Below are positions 12,001 to 22,021 of a stretch of DNA of 64,000 nucleotides, one piece after another. Each line of letters starts with the position of its first letter. Position 1 is the stretch's first letter. This stretch comes from Ceratotherium simum simum (lineage: Eukaryota > Chordata > Mammalia > Perissodactyla > Rhinocerotidae): positions 4,236,691 to 4,300,690 of the forward strand of contig NW_004454239.1 in NCBI RefSeq assembly GCF_000283155.1. The letters run 5' to 3'. A program made the position numbers and the translations under genes. Below the pieces are notes generated by a model. The model saw only the letters and a list, made by a program, of their open reading frames with translations, did not search any database and was not told the origin of the DNA.

Positions 12001-14974
12001 GTTCCTTTTATTTTATTTTAAGATTGTCATAAGCATACATCTTTAACTTAACGCCTTTATGTGAGAAAGGAGCAACTGGCGTTTGGAACTAGATTTCATC
12101 CACAGGTGCACTGCTTTTCACTTTCCCTTTTTATTAACAAAGCTAACGTGAAAGCAAAGTGTTTTCTGTTGCCAATTTAATTTCTTTAATTAAAAATGAA
12201 AGTTATAAGGTAATAGTGCCATAGGTGAAGTTCTAATGTCATCAGAATGTGGAAAATGGGTTTAAAATCGAACCTGTTGGCATGGTGGTGACTCTATACT
12301 ATAGCATCAGGAGTTGTGACACGTTATTTAATGGGAAATGGATACGAATGCCTTAGACTCTTCTAGTATTACCTTTTAAGAAAATTATAAAACTGTAAGA
12401 GGCATGACTATGAGAAAAGCACTGATGAGAAAGCTGGGGCTGCCCTGGAAGGGGGGAGTTTGAAAGATTAAAGCATGAATACTCAGGGTTTCAAACTCTA
12501 AAAGAGTGTGTATTCTCGTCCATAAATGAGGTCAAGCAAAGCAGAATTCCTCCTCACTTTTAACAACCTCATAAAGTTGGCAAATATCTGAAACAAACAA
12601 TCATGCTAGAATATGCTGAACCCAATTATAACCGAAGCCCAGCAACAAAGCCCTGGTTTACAGTCTTTGTGCCAGCTGGAGTGGCTTTAGGAGTTAATTT
12701 TTTCTGGGTAAAAAGCAAAATACTCAGAAAGGTATTTTTTACAGAGTCTTAAGATCCCCCCGCCACTGCCAATTTCTAATTATATCAGAAATTATCTTTT
12801 CAAACAATAGTTTCCCTTTCATGAAGACCTCAACCTATTGAGATTACTGTATCTGTCCTGCACAGTCCACTCAGTAGAATTTCTAATATTTTGTAGAATT
12901 ATATTCTTTTCCCCCAGAAAAAACCAACTGCCATACCAGACATGTCATTTTACAAAATATTAATAGATTTTTCCAATATCAGTATTATACACAGAGGTAT
13001 TTCAGGCATACAAAATGTTACATCTACAAAGACTTTAACATAAAAATGTCCTTGGCTCAGGACTCACAGTAAAAGTGTGATAGTAAAACTAAATTAATTT
13101 CACGGTAATTTATCATCCTTAAAATTTACAGCGGGAGGAGGTGAAGGGTCTTTCAGTTAAGTGCCCTCCTCATGTCTTCCAACAAGAACTTAAAGCTGAA
13201 ATTTAGTGAAAACAAACTAAAGTGTGGTATATCTGTGTTTACTTCTCAGGCAATTTTTTCCCTAAGCCCACAGGTCAGTCCTTCTTGACATACTTGACCA
13301 AGCCTATAGATGTTAAGTCCCAACAACACCAACACTTTAGGAGGATTTGGTTTTTAGATGAAGCAACTGTGGCTGATAGAGAGGGCCTTTCGAGAGCACC
13401 AGCCACCAGCTGGAACAGCTGCCCAGGGCAAGCGCGACTCCCACACCCCGCTGGCCTTCAGGGCCCATAAAGCTGGAGACATCCCATCTCCTCCCAAGTC
13501 AGACCCGGTGCTCAGCCTGTCATGTGACTCCTGCCTTCATAGAGCAGAGTAGGCCGCACACAACAGGAAGGAGACTGCAGCCCTGGCCTGGTTTTGTGAA
13601 TAAGCCTTTCCAAGGCTTCCCTCGTCTTCTGCTCTGTCATTTCATAGACTGATCTGGTAGGGAATGCTTCCTCTTTACACTACCCTCCAGGCACAGCTGG
13701 AAAATGGTTTCCAACCGCTTCACCTGGAAATCCACAAAGAGGCCACCCGGGTCCTGTTGACGTCCGGTTGTGTTTTCAGTAGCTTTGCAGGTTCGTCTTT
13801 GGTGTGTTTTCCAGTACTATGCGTTTCCGCATTTTCCCCAAGTGATTCATTAGCATTTTTCCTGTTCTAGAGGGTTATCATTAATATCCAAATTAATAGT
13901 CAAGGAAGCATCCAAATTTAGGGCAGCCGTTTTTCTACAGGAAATTGGGTTAGTTGCTTTCTTTCCTAACAAAACCTCATTTTGCTGGGTTTTAAATTTA
14001 TTTTTGGAATAGCTTTATTTTTTTCCTCTGTGTATAAAATGAAATACATACTCTGCAAAATATTAAGAAATCCTGAAAAATATAAAGAGTTTTGGTAGCA
14101 AAAACTACCCATTGCTCCACTTCCCGGAGACAATCTCTCTTCTCAGTTGATTTAAATCCCCTTTTAGGTAACTAGAAATACAGCTGTCTCTATTGTGTGT
14201 GGTCCACAAATATACTCTCTCCTTAGAACAGTCCCAGCTCCCTTGTCCCTCCTGCTCACCCAATACCCTGCTAACTTGGCCCTACATTAATTTTATCACC
14301 ACAGACCTCAAGTGGGCCCTTAGCACAGCCCAGTGATAGGAATCCGTTTCCCAGCTGGTTCACTCTGCCGCTCTCCAAGACCACTGTTTTACGCCTTATC
14401 CCTCCTCCAATCTTTAACACCCTTCCCTGCCTCACATTCGGATGATGACTTTGCTTCTTACTTCTCCTCCGTACTCCTCTCTTCATTTTACTCCTCTTCC
14501 CACCAGTTTCATACAGCAAAGCAAGGAGGCCATGGTGACTGCAGGAAGGAGGGAATGATGAGACAAGCATCTGATCTTGGTTGGCAACTCTTGTAATGGG
14601 AGGGTCAGGTGCAGATTATCTAAAGGAAAGGCTCGTGCGTGCAAACAGGCGGTTTCTACATCAGAAGCTGCATGGGACAGCTGTGTTTGATGGGGCAGGT
14701 CCTGCCACTGCAGTCGGGACAGGGGACAGGCACTGGTGGCAGGCACAGGGCAGCTCAGGGCTCCTCTCTGGGGAAAAAGTGGGGCCCCCCATTAGGCCAG
14801 CATCGGGAGGCTCCTCCTTCTGCAAACAGTGACGCTGTCTCCTCTCCCATCACAACTCTGCATTGGTGTCAGTGTCTGAATTCAGGTCCCTCTGATGGTG
14901 GTCTCTGCCATTGATCTCTGTGTAAGTGGGTGCGTTTTGGCTTTAGCATGACCGTTCTTCATTCTGTCTGTTTA
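12001..14974. other. Unique sequence, no gene supported
   Basis: About 3 kb with no SINE or recognisable LINE. It includes a moderately GC-rich part at 13360-13560 and at 14230-14900 where both strands have short open frames. None has a start, splice sites and length that make a gene credible. Part of 14040-14200 resembles an ancient interspersed repeat that I cannot name. Confidence 0.35.
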
Positions 14975-14986
14975 AAATGTGTTGCT

Positions 14987-15171
14987 GGGGCCAGCTTCGT
15001 GGCCTAGTGGTTAAGTTCAGTGCGCTCCACTACGGCAGCCCGGGTTCAGTTCCCAGGCATGGACCTAAACCACTCGTCTGTCAGTGGCCATGCTGTGGTG
15101 GCAATCCACATACAAAATAGAGGAAGATCAGCACAGATGTTAGCTCAGGGTGAATCTTCCTCAGGAAAAAG
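14987..15171 (+). mobile_element. ERE SINE, sense (diverged)
   Basis: Head 'ggggccagcttcgtggccta', box A/B region 'cagcccgggttcagttccca', and end 'atgttagctcagggtgaatc' with an A-rich tail. The perfect 12-bp TSD AAATGTGTTGCT is at 14975-14986 and 15172-15183. It is more diverged than most EREs here. Confidence 0.88.
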
Positions 15172-15238
15172 AAATGTGTTGCTAATAAAGATAGATTAGA
15201 ACCAGGCAACTTTTTTCTTTTGGCATTTCAAGTCAAAT

Positions 15239-15458
15239 TTTTTTTTTTTTTTTTAAAGATTTTATTTCTTTTATTTTTTTCCCCCAAAGCCCCAGTAGAT
15301 AGTTGTATGTCACAGCTGCACATCCTTCCAGCCGCTGTATGCGGGACGCGGCCTCAGCATGGCTGGACAAGCAGTGTGTCGGTGCGCGCCCGGGATCCGA
15401 ACCCGGGCCGCCAGCAGCAGAGCACACACACCTAACCGCTAAGCCACGGGGCCGGCCC
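15239..15458 (-). mobile_element. ERE SINE, antisense
   Basis: Long poly-T, then 'aaagccccagtagatagttg', 'cgggatccgaacccgggccg' and head 'gggccggccc'. The TSD AAGTCAAAT is at 15230-15238 and 15459-15467. It sits in the left target-site copy of the neighbouring L1. Confidence 0.9.
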
Positions 15459-15646
15459 AAGTCAAATATTTTTTGTTTTTTAATTTCTTTTTTATTAAGG
15501 TCTAATCGACATACAACACTATATTAGTTTCAGGTGTACAATGTAATGATTAATATTTGTATATCTTGTGAAATAATCACCACAGTAAATCTAGTTAACA
15601 TCTGTCACCATACTCAGCTACAGTATGTTTTTTTCTTGTGATGAGA

Positions 15647-15897
15647 ACTTTTTTTTTTTGGTGAGGAAGATTGGCACTGAACTAACATCTGTTGCTAATC
15701 TTCCTCTGTGTTGCTTGAGGCAGATTGCCCCTGAGCCAATATCCACGCCAGTCCTCCTCCACTTTGCATGTAGAATTTTGCCACAGCATGGCTTGACAAG
15801 CAGTGTGTAGGTCCGCGCCCGGGATACAAACCTGTGAACCCTGGGCTGCAGAGGTGGAGCGCGTGAACTTTAACCACCTCACCACCAGGCCAGCCCA
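15647..15897 (-). mobile_element. ERE SINE, antisense, in L1
   Basis: 'tttttttttggtgaggaaga' through 'caccaccaggccagccca'. The TSD TGATGAGA is at 15639-15646 and 15898-15905, splitting the L1 3' UTR phrase 'cttgtgatgagaac'. Confidence 0.88.
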
Positions 15898-16014
15898 TGA
15901 TGAGATCTTTTAAGATCTACTCTCTTAGCAACTGTCAAATATGCAGTACAGTATTATTAATTATAGTCACCATGCTGTACGTTACATCCCCATGATTTAC
16001 CGATTGATTTATTT

Positions 16015-16230
16015 TTTGTGAGGAAGATGAGCCCAGAGCTAACAGCTGATGCCAATCCTCCTCTTCTTGCTGAGGAAGATTGGCCCTGGGCTAACATCCA
16101 TGCCCATCTTCTTCTACTTTATATGGGATGCTGCCACAGTGTGGCTTGACAAGCGGTGCATTGGTGCACACCTGGGATCTGAACCTGCGGGATCTTTACA
16201 CTTAACCGCTGTGCCACCAGGCCGGCCCTA
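16015..16230 (-). mobile_element. ERE SINE, antisense, in L1
   Basis: 'ttttgtgaggaagatgagcc' through 'caccaggccggccc'. The TSD TGATTTATTT is at 16005-16014 and 16231-16240. This is the second ERE in the same L1 3' UTR. Confidence 0.88.
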
Positions 16231-16854
16231 TGATTTATTTATTTTAATACTAGAAGTTTGTACCGCTTGATTCTCTTTACCCATTTTGCCTACACCCCAC
16301 CTGCAGCCTCTGGCAACCACCAATATGTTCTCTATATCAATGAGCTTGGATTTTTTTTTTTTTAATTCCATGTATAAGTGAGATCATAGGGTATTTGTCT
16401 TTCTCTGTCTGACTTATTTCACTTAGCATAATGCCCTCAGTGTCCAACCATGTTGTCACAAATGGCATGATTTCATTCTCTTTTATGGCTGAATAATATT
16501 TTATGGCTGAATAATAATATTTCATATGTATATGAATATATATATATTTTTCTTTATCCATTCATCTGTCAATGGACACTTAAGTTGTTTCCATATCTTG
16601 GCTATTGTAAATAATGCTACAATGAACATGGGGGTACATATATCTTTTTGAGTTGTTTTCATTTTTTTCAGATAAATACCCAGAAGTAGAATTGCTGGAT
16701 CATATGGTATTTCTATTTTTAATTTTTTGAGGATCCTCCATACTGTTTTCCATAGTGGCTGCACCAATTTACCTTCCTACAAACAGTACACAAGAGTTCC
16801 TTTTTCTCTCCATCCTTACCAGCATTTGTTATCTCTTATCTTTTCAAGTCAAAT

Positions 16855-17509
16855 ATTTTTAATTTTTATTTTCTTCTTCACATAGCTCTTCAGGCCCTAA
16901 GTACGTCAGCACACGCTAAACAGCATGGAAGAGGGAATCCTGCCGCACGTTGCTGTCATTTTTCTGTGATAGACATGCAATGCTCTGTTAGCAATTAAGG
17001 ATTGACTTCATTGTCCAAGAGATTTGGGGACTGAAAGTTTGGCACCACAGGATATTTTGGGATCCAGAAAGTGGGAAATGTGCATAAATGCACATTTCTT
17101 TTTCTGCTTTCTAGTGGCTACTTCTCTATCAGATGAGTTGGGCTTCCAGGAAAGAAAAGATGGGGGCATAGAATTATTTAGAGGGCCTAATGAGTGTGGA
17201 AGGACTCAGTGCACAACAACTTAAATACTGAAAAAAGAATAGAAATACTTTTAAACTTAAGAGTTAGCAATATTATAAGTAAAGTGGGTTGATTTTTTTA
17301 AACCTGCAGTAGATTTTATTTGAAACTGAATATTTAACAGTTGATTGGGTAAGCCTAAAGGCTTGAAATTACACGTCTATGAATTCAGGCCTTGCGTTTG
17401 ACACCTTGGATCCTGTGCTCCTTCCTTTGCTGTTTTTTAATCTACTGCAACAGATGAGGGGCTCTTAAACCATCTGTTAACCTTTCCTTCTCCTTTTTTA
17501 ACCATGTAG
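16855..17509. other. Unique sequence upstream of the candidate exon
   Basis: No repeat family recognised. The last 60 bp hold a pyrimidine-rich tract and a possible branch-point sequence ('ctgttaac') ahead of the AG at 17508-17509. Confidence 0.35.
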
Positions 17510-17566
17510 AGTCGCTCAAGGCCTGAAGACCCAGAGCCAGCAAGACTGAAACAAGAAGGGAAAGAG
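17510..17566 (+). CDS. Candidate 57-bp internal coding exon (gene unknown)
   Basis: What is seen: a pyrimidine-rich tract 'cctttccttctccttttttt' (one T more or fewer) leads to an AG at 17508-17509, and the stretch ends in GAG followed by GTGAGC at 17567, close to the consensus donor. The 57 bp are 19 codons, a multiple of three. Only the frame starting at the first base is free of stops; the other two plus-strand frames are closed by TGA. The translation is highly charged (SRSRPEDPEPARLKQEGKE) and has no domain I can recognise. It lies in non-repeat DNA with no partner exon visible in the window, which would fit a small symmetric (phase 0-0) cassette exon in a very long intron-rich gene. I do not recognise the protein. 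A chance AG...GT pair in intergenic DNA is the main alternative. Confidence 0.33.
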
Positions 17567-18702
17567 GTGAGCATGGCTGGAGATCGTTGGGTTTGACGTT
17601 TCAAGGCTTGAGCCTATTAATTTTTTATGCCCTGCTACTTGTATATCATTAATAAAAATCTGATGAAAAACTTTTTAGGACGTATTTGTTGCTTTGGCTT
17701 TGATCTTAATGTTTGCACACTAATACATTAATACATGGGAAGCCTTAAGGAGTTTTTCTAAGAGAATATTTCCATACATTATATTTTCATTTCCATTTGA
17801 GGTAGCTGAGCCTCTGTGGGGTTGTTGATGGCAGTGGCATTCGATTTTGGTGGGAAATGCATCTCTTCGCCTGCCATTAAATGTGACTTTCTGGGCACTT
17901 GAAACCTTGTCATCAATATTTTACCTAAATTCACTTCTGTGAGAGCCCGCACTTCTGAGATGTGTTGCCACTTCAAATTCTTCATTTTGGAAAGATATGT
18001 GAAACTGTTTGGTTATTTGCAATAGTAAAACTAGTTCCAAATCTTGGAATCACAGGGCTTGCTGTCTGGTTATTAACATTTCCCTTGGATTCGGCTGCAG
18101 GGATCAGCTCCACTGAACGTCATTATCTTTGCTTTCTTTAAGGTGCCGGTTCCCTAGGAGCAGCGTCTGAGACTAGCTAATTGAGTTGCGGTAAACTCAG
18201 TTGTCTGGAAAAGAAAGTCATGCCAATGAAAACATGTCATTTTGTTACTTATGTTATGTACATGTCCCCAAATGCAAAATGTAGTCAAACAAAATATTCC
18301 CAAAAAACTTCTAAACAGCATTTGAGATTTGAGGGTCTGATGAATAATTAGATTATATTTGAAATTTTACTTTATAAAAATAAGTAGATATGAAACTTGA
18401 ATGATTACTTATTAAAAAGTGATTGCTAACCCAATTTTGAACACTTTGAGTGATACGTGAGTGAACGGGCTGTTGAAATGGCTCTTAAGTTGTGCTTTAC
18501 TTGAAAGTGACTGAAATTCATTGAATATTTATGATTTATGTTGAGTAAGATACAACCTTCAGTAGTTTTCAGATTTTTATCCTTGTAAGTCATTTGAAAT
18601 GTCTATCATTTTCTGATATATGAGTGGTTAATTTTTCATATAAATGGGAAGTACCTTTTTCTTAGAGGAGAGGGAATGGAAAAAAGCATACTATACAGGA
18701 AA
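17567..18702. other. Unique sequence, no further exon found
   Basis: AT-moderate unique DNA. No second splice-bounded open frame is convincing. No repeat recognised. Confidence 0.35.
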
Positions 18703-18825
18703 GCAAAATTAATTCACTATGGTGACCATTAAAATAACTACCGATCAGAGTGATTGTTATGGAAATTTCTTTTACTGTTGTTATGATTATTTTTTTAGAT
18801 CCACTAGAGGGAGTAATGCTGTACA
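18703..18825 (+). repeat. Diverged direct repeat, copy A
   Basis: Matches copy B at 19849-19998 across two blocks. One begins 'ttaattcactatggtgacca' and runs to 'ttactgttgtt'. The other is 'agatccactagagggagtaa'. By eye they agree at roughly five bases in six, mostly with transitions. I do not recognise the sequence as a known repeat family. Confidence 0.75.
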
Positions 18826-18836
18826 GATGTGTGTGT

Positions 18837-18892
18837 ATATCTATCTATCTATCTATCTATATATATAGATATATATAGTGTGTGTGTGTGTG
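18837..18892. repeat. (CTAT)n / (AT)n / (TG)n compound microsatellite
   Basis: CTAT units at 18837-18860, a TA-rich bridge, then TG units at about 18878-18892 that run directly into the ERE fragment. Confidence 0.92.
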
Positions 18893-18962
18893 AGGAAGAT
18901 CAGCCCTGAGCTAACATCCGTGCCAATCCTCCTCTTTTTGCTGAGGAAGACCGGCCCTGAAC
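18891..18962 (-). mobile_element. Truncated ERE SINE tail, antisense
   Basis: Only the tail-proximal body is present ('gaggaagatcagccctgagc' to 'gaggaagaccggccctga'), with no box-B region or head. TACAGATG at 18822-18829 and 18963-18970 could be the TSD around the microsatellite plus fragment, making this a 5'-truncated insertion. Confidence 0.75.
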
Positions 18963-18970
18963 TACAGATG

Positions 18971-19680
18971 TATATTTTTTAATGAAAAAGATTTATTTGT
19001 CATTGAGTTGGTAAATAAATTTGTGGGAGGAGTATTACCAAAATTCAACAGCTGTGACATTTTAGGTCTGGCTCTTTATTTGTGAATGTCGCTGGGTCAT
19101 TAATTTAAACTTGAAACCAGCTTTTCGGTGACAGAGGGGAGAGCGCTACACTTTCATGCATTTGTCCTACTTCTTTCTCTCCTTCTAATGTGATTCCTTA
19201 ATTTTTTAATTCTGCTTATTGTCCTGAGGCAATTTTGATATGCAAATAAGCTTTAGCATTAAAAAAATGGAAGCTTTTGAGATTCTGACTTTCATTTTTT
19301 TAGAGATTGTGTGCTTGGTACAGTAGCCCCACAACAGGGAATAAATGATTACAACCTTGTTTCTACTGTGGCTTTCAAGAGCAAGCTCTGACTGGAGACC
19401 TTGCGCCCAGACCTCCTGGGGGTCTCCTCAACCAGTGCTCTGCCCCCGGGGTAGGTGATAGCCTTCCAAACACGAGATTTCTTCTCATCTTCTGTCTTCC
19501 ATGAAACAATGATAATAAGAAGCTTCAAATTTGAATGTGTTTTATTTTTCAAAACTTAAAGAATTTAAAGTAATCCATGCACATGCTTTTACCAATTCTA
19601 AGTACTGAAGGGCTTATAATGAAAAGCACACCACCAGGCGCATCTTCTCTTTCTCTCCTGTCACTCCTCAGAGCGACCAC
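18971..19680. other. Unique sequence, no gene supported
   Basis: Non-repeat sequence. A minus-strand open frame at 19349-19552 has no supporting splice or start context. Confidence 0.35.
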
Positions 19681-19848
19681 TTTATAAAATATAGTTTTTA
19701 TTGAGGTAAAATGTACACACAGTGAAATGCACAGTTAAAAGTCTTGAAATACATTGGTGTGGATGAATTGGTACAGTTGTGTAACCACCACCACACTCAA
19801 GGCACAGATCATTTCTGTCTCCCCAGAAAATGCCCTCATGCCTCTTGT
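19681..19848 (-). mobile_element. L1 3'-UTR fragment, antisense
   Basis: 'tttttattgaggtaaaatgt' through 'gtaaccaccaccacactcaa' is the reverse complement of an old L1 3' end. It stops where copy B of the direct repeat begins. Confidence 0.75.
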
Positions 19849-19998
19849 CAAAGTTAATTCACCATAGTGACCATTAAAATGACCACTGATTAGAGTGATT
19901 GCTATAGAACTTTATTTTACTATTGTTTCAAAAAAAAAGATGAAATAGTAATAAATAAGGTTATATTTTAGATCCACTAGAGGCAGTAATGAAGTACA
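19849..19998 (+). repeat. Diverged direct repeat, copy B
   Basis: Second copy of the sequence at 18703-18825, 1,146 bp downstream, in the same orientation. It has an extra A-rich segment of about 28 bp ('aaaaaaaaagatgaaatagt') between the two matching blocks. It lies exactly between an L1 3'-UTR piece and an L1 ORF2 piece. Confidence 0.75.
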
Positions 19999-21211
19999 AT
20001 TTATCAGTTTTTTCTTTTATCTCTTATGCTTTTAATATCATATCTAGGAAATCATTGCCTAACAAAGGTCACTAAGATTTACTCCTACACTTTCTTCTAG
20101 GAGTTTTATAATTTTAGTTCTTACATTTAGGTCTTGATCCATTCTGAGTTAAATGTGGTGTATGGTGTGAGGTAAGTGTCCAAATATATTCTTTTGCATG
20201 TGGCTGTCCAGTTGTCCCAGCACCATTTATTGAAAGCGCTGTTCTCCACCCACCCCTGCCATTGAATCGTCTTAGTACCCTTGTGGGAAATCAGTTGACC
20301 GTGAATGTAAAGGTTCATTTCTGGACTCTCAGTCCTCTTCCATTGATCCAAATGTCTATCCTTATGCCAGTACCACCCTGTCTGGATTACAGTAGCTTTG
20401 TAGTAAGTTTTGAAATTGAGATGTATCAATCCTCCAACTTTGTTCTTTTTCCAGATTGTTTAGCTATTCTGTGTCCTTTGCATTGCCATATGAATTTTAG
20501 ATCAGCTTGTCAATTTCTGCCAAGAAAAGATGCCAGCTGGAATTTTGATAGGGCCTGCGTTGAGTCTTAGATCAATTGGTGGAAAATTGCCCTCTTAAAC
20601 ATATTGAATCTTCCAGTCCATGAAGATGTAATGTCTCTCCATTTGTTTGGATCTTCTTTAATTTCTTTCAACAATGTTTTGTAGTTTTCAGAGTATAAGT
20701 TTTACACGTCTTTTGTTAAATTTACTCCTAAGTATTTTTTTGATACTATTGTGAATGGAACTGCTTTCTTAATTTCATTTCAGCTGTTTATTGCTAGCAT
20801 ATAGAAATACAATTGATTTTTGTGTGTTGATCTTCTACCCTGCCAACTTGCTGTACTCATTTATTAGTTATAGTCTTCTTTTTAAAATTTTTTTTTAAGT
20901 GGATTCCTTAGGATTTTCTCTATACAAGATTATGTTGTCTGAGTATAAAGATAGTTGTATTTCTGCCTTCACAATCTGGATGACTTTTATTTCTTTTTCT
21001 TGCCTAATTTCCCTGGCCAGAACCTCCAGTACAATGTTGAACAGAAGTGGTAAGAGTGGACATCCTTGTCTTGTTCTCAACCTTAGGAGGAAAGCATTCA
21101 GTTTTTTGGATAGCAGAGATTTTTAATTTTGATGAAGTGCATGTTATCGATTTTTTTTTCTTCTATATCTAGTGCTTTTTGTGTTCTGTCTAAGACCTCT
21201 TTGCCTCTATT
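19999..21211 (-). mobile_element. L1 LINE, antisense (ORF2 region)
   Basis: Reverse complement of ORF2. It runs from the C-terminal region ('atctaggaaatcattgccta') through the RT domain. On the minus strand 21080-20895 encodes an RT remnant with a [15 protein letters not shown] motif and YSDN (20934-20945) where an active enzyme has an FADD-type motif, so the catalytic site is lost. At about 21118 the element jumps to a different L1 segment ('tttttaattttgatgaagtg'), showing a second L1 or a rearrangement. Confidence 0.88.
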
Positions 21212-22021
21212 TGTTCTGTACTCCAATTCCAACATTGTGGGGGCAGTTTTGCACACCAATGAGCAATGCTCCCACACCAGCTGGGTGTCCTACAGTTCAA
21301 CTCAATTCTGACACTATCTACCCGGAGACAGCATCAGATTTCACAGGTTAAGGGCTCAGTCCCACAAGACTACCCTCCACTTCAGATGTCAATCACAAGC
21401 CCAAGTTACCTGTGCTTCTGACTGACCTGATGGGCTACAGATTGGAGGTTCCCATGACCCCCTCCTTGGGTTTGACTAATTTGCTACAGTGGCTCACAGA
21501 ACTCAAGAAACCCATTTACTCACTAGATTACTGATTTATTACAAAGGATATTATAGGATACAAATCAATAGCCAGATGAAGAGATACATAGGGCAAAGTC
21601 CCAAACAAAGGAGCTGTATCCTCTTGGAGTTTGGGCCTGGCATGGTTGCACGTGGAAGCATTCTGGTTCCCCAACCTGGAAGCTCTCTGAAGCCTGTCCT
21701 TTTGGGTTTTTTTGGAGGCTTCGTTACCCAGGCATGATTGATTAAATCATTGGCCATTGGCAATTGATTCAACCTGCAACCCCTCTCCCCTCCCCAGAGT
21801 CAGGGGATGGGTCTGAAAGTTCCAATCCTCTAATCACATGGTTGGTTCTCCTGGCAACCAGCCCCCATCCCTAGGTGCCTTCCAAAAGTCACCTCATTAA
21901 CATAACAAGAGACACCTTTATGGCTCTCATCACAGGAAATTCCAAGGGTTTTAGGAGCTCTGTGCCAGGAACAGAGTTGAAGACCAAATATATATTTCTT
22001 ATTATAAATCACAACATCACA
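21212..22021 (+). mobile_element. LTR-like interspersed element splitting antisense L1
   Basis: About 810 bp starting TGTTCTGTACTCC and ending ACAACATCACA (TG...CA), inserted between two L1 segments that read on from one to the other ('cctctttgcctc' / 'attatgaagatttttt'). The sequence ('gtgttgcacac'-like start, 'agctctgtgccaggaacaga' end) is a repeat seen widely in mammals, but I cannot name the family with certainty. No 4-6 bp TSD is clear. An ERV-type solo LTR is the likeliest class. It holds no viral coding region. Confidence 0.55.

Larger units (their letters stand above)
15468..16845 (-). mobile_element. 5'-truncated L1, antisense, carrying two EREs
   Basis: Reverse complement of an L1 3' UTR ('attaaggtctaatcgacata', 'caccatgctgtacgttacat') and then the ORF2 C-terminus ('ggctattgtaaataatgcta', 'gaagtagaattgctggatca'). 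It ends at 'catccttaccagcatttgtt'. The motif AAGTCAAAT recurs right after its 5' end (16846-16854) and before its poly-T end, giving the target duplication. ORF2 remnants are open for under 85 residues. Confidence 0.9.

Noticed and set aside
13222..13552. Possible exon in GC-rich stretch near 13.4 kb
   Set aside because: Two plus-strand frames overlap but no acceptor/donor pair fits either frame.
21212..22021. Complete retroviral or DNA transposon with TSD
   Set aside because: TG/CA ends are plausible but no 4-6 bp flanking repeat is convincing, so only an LTR-like call is made.
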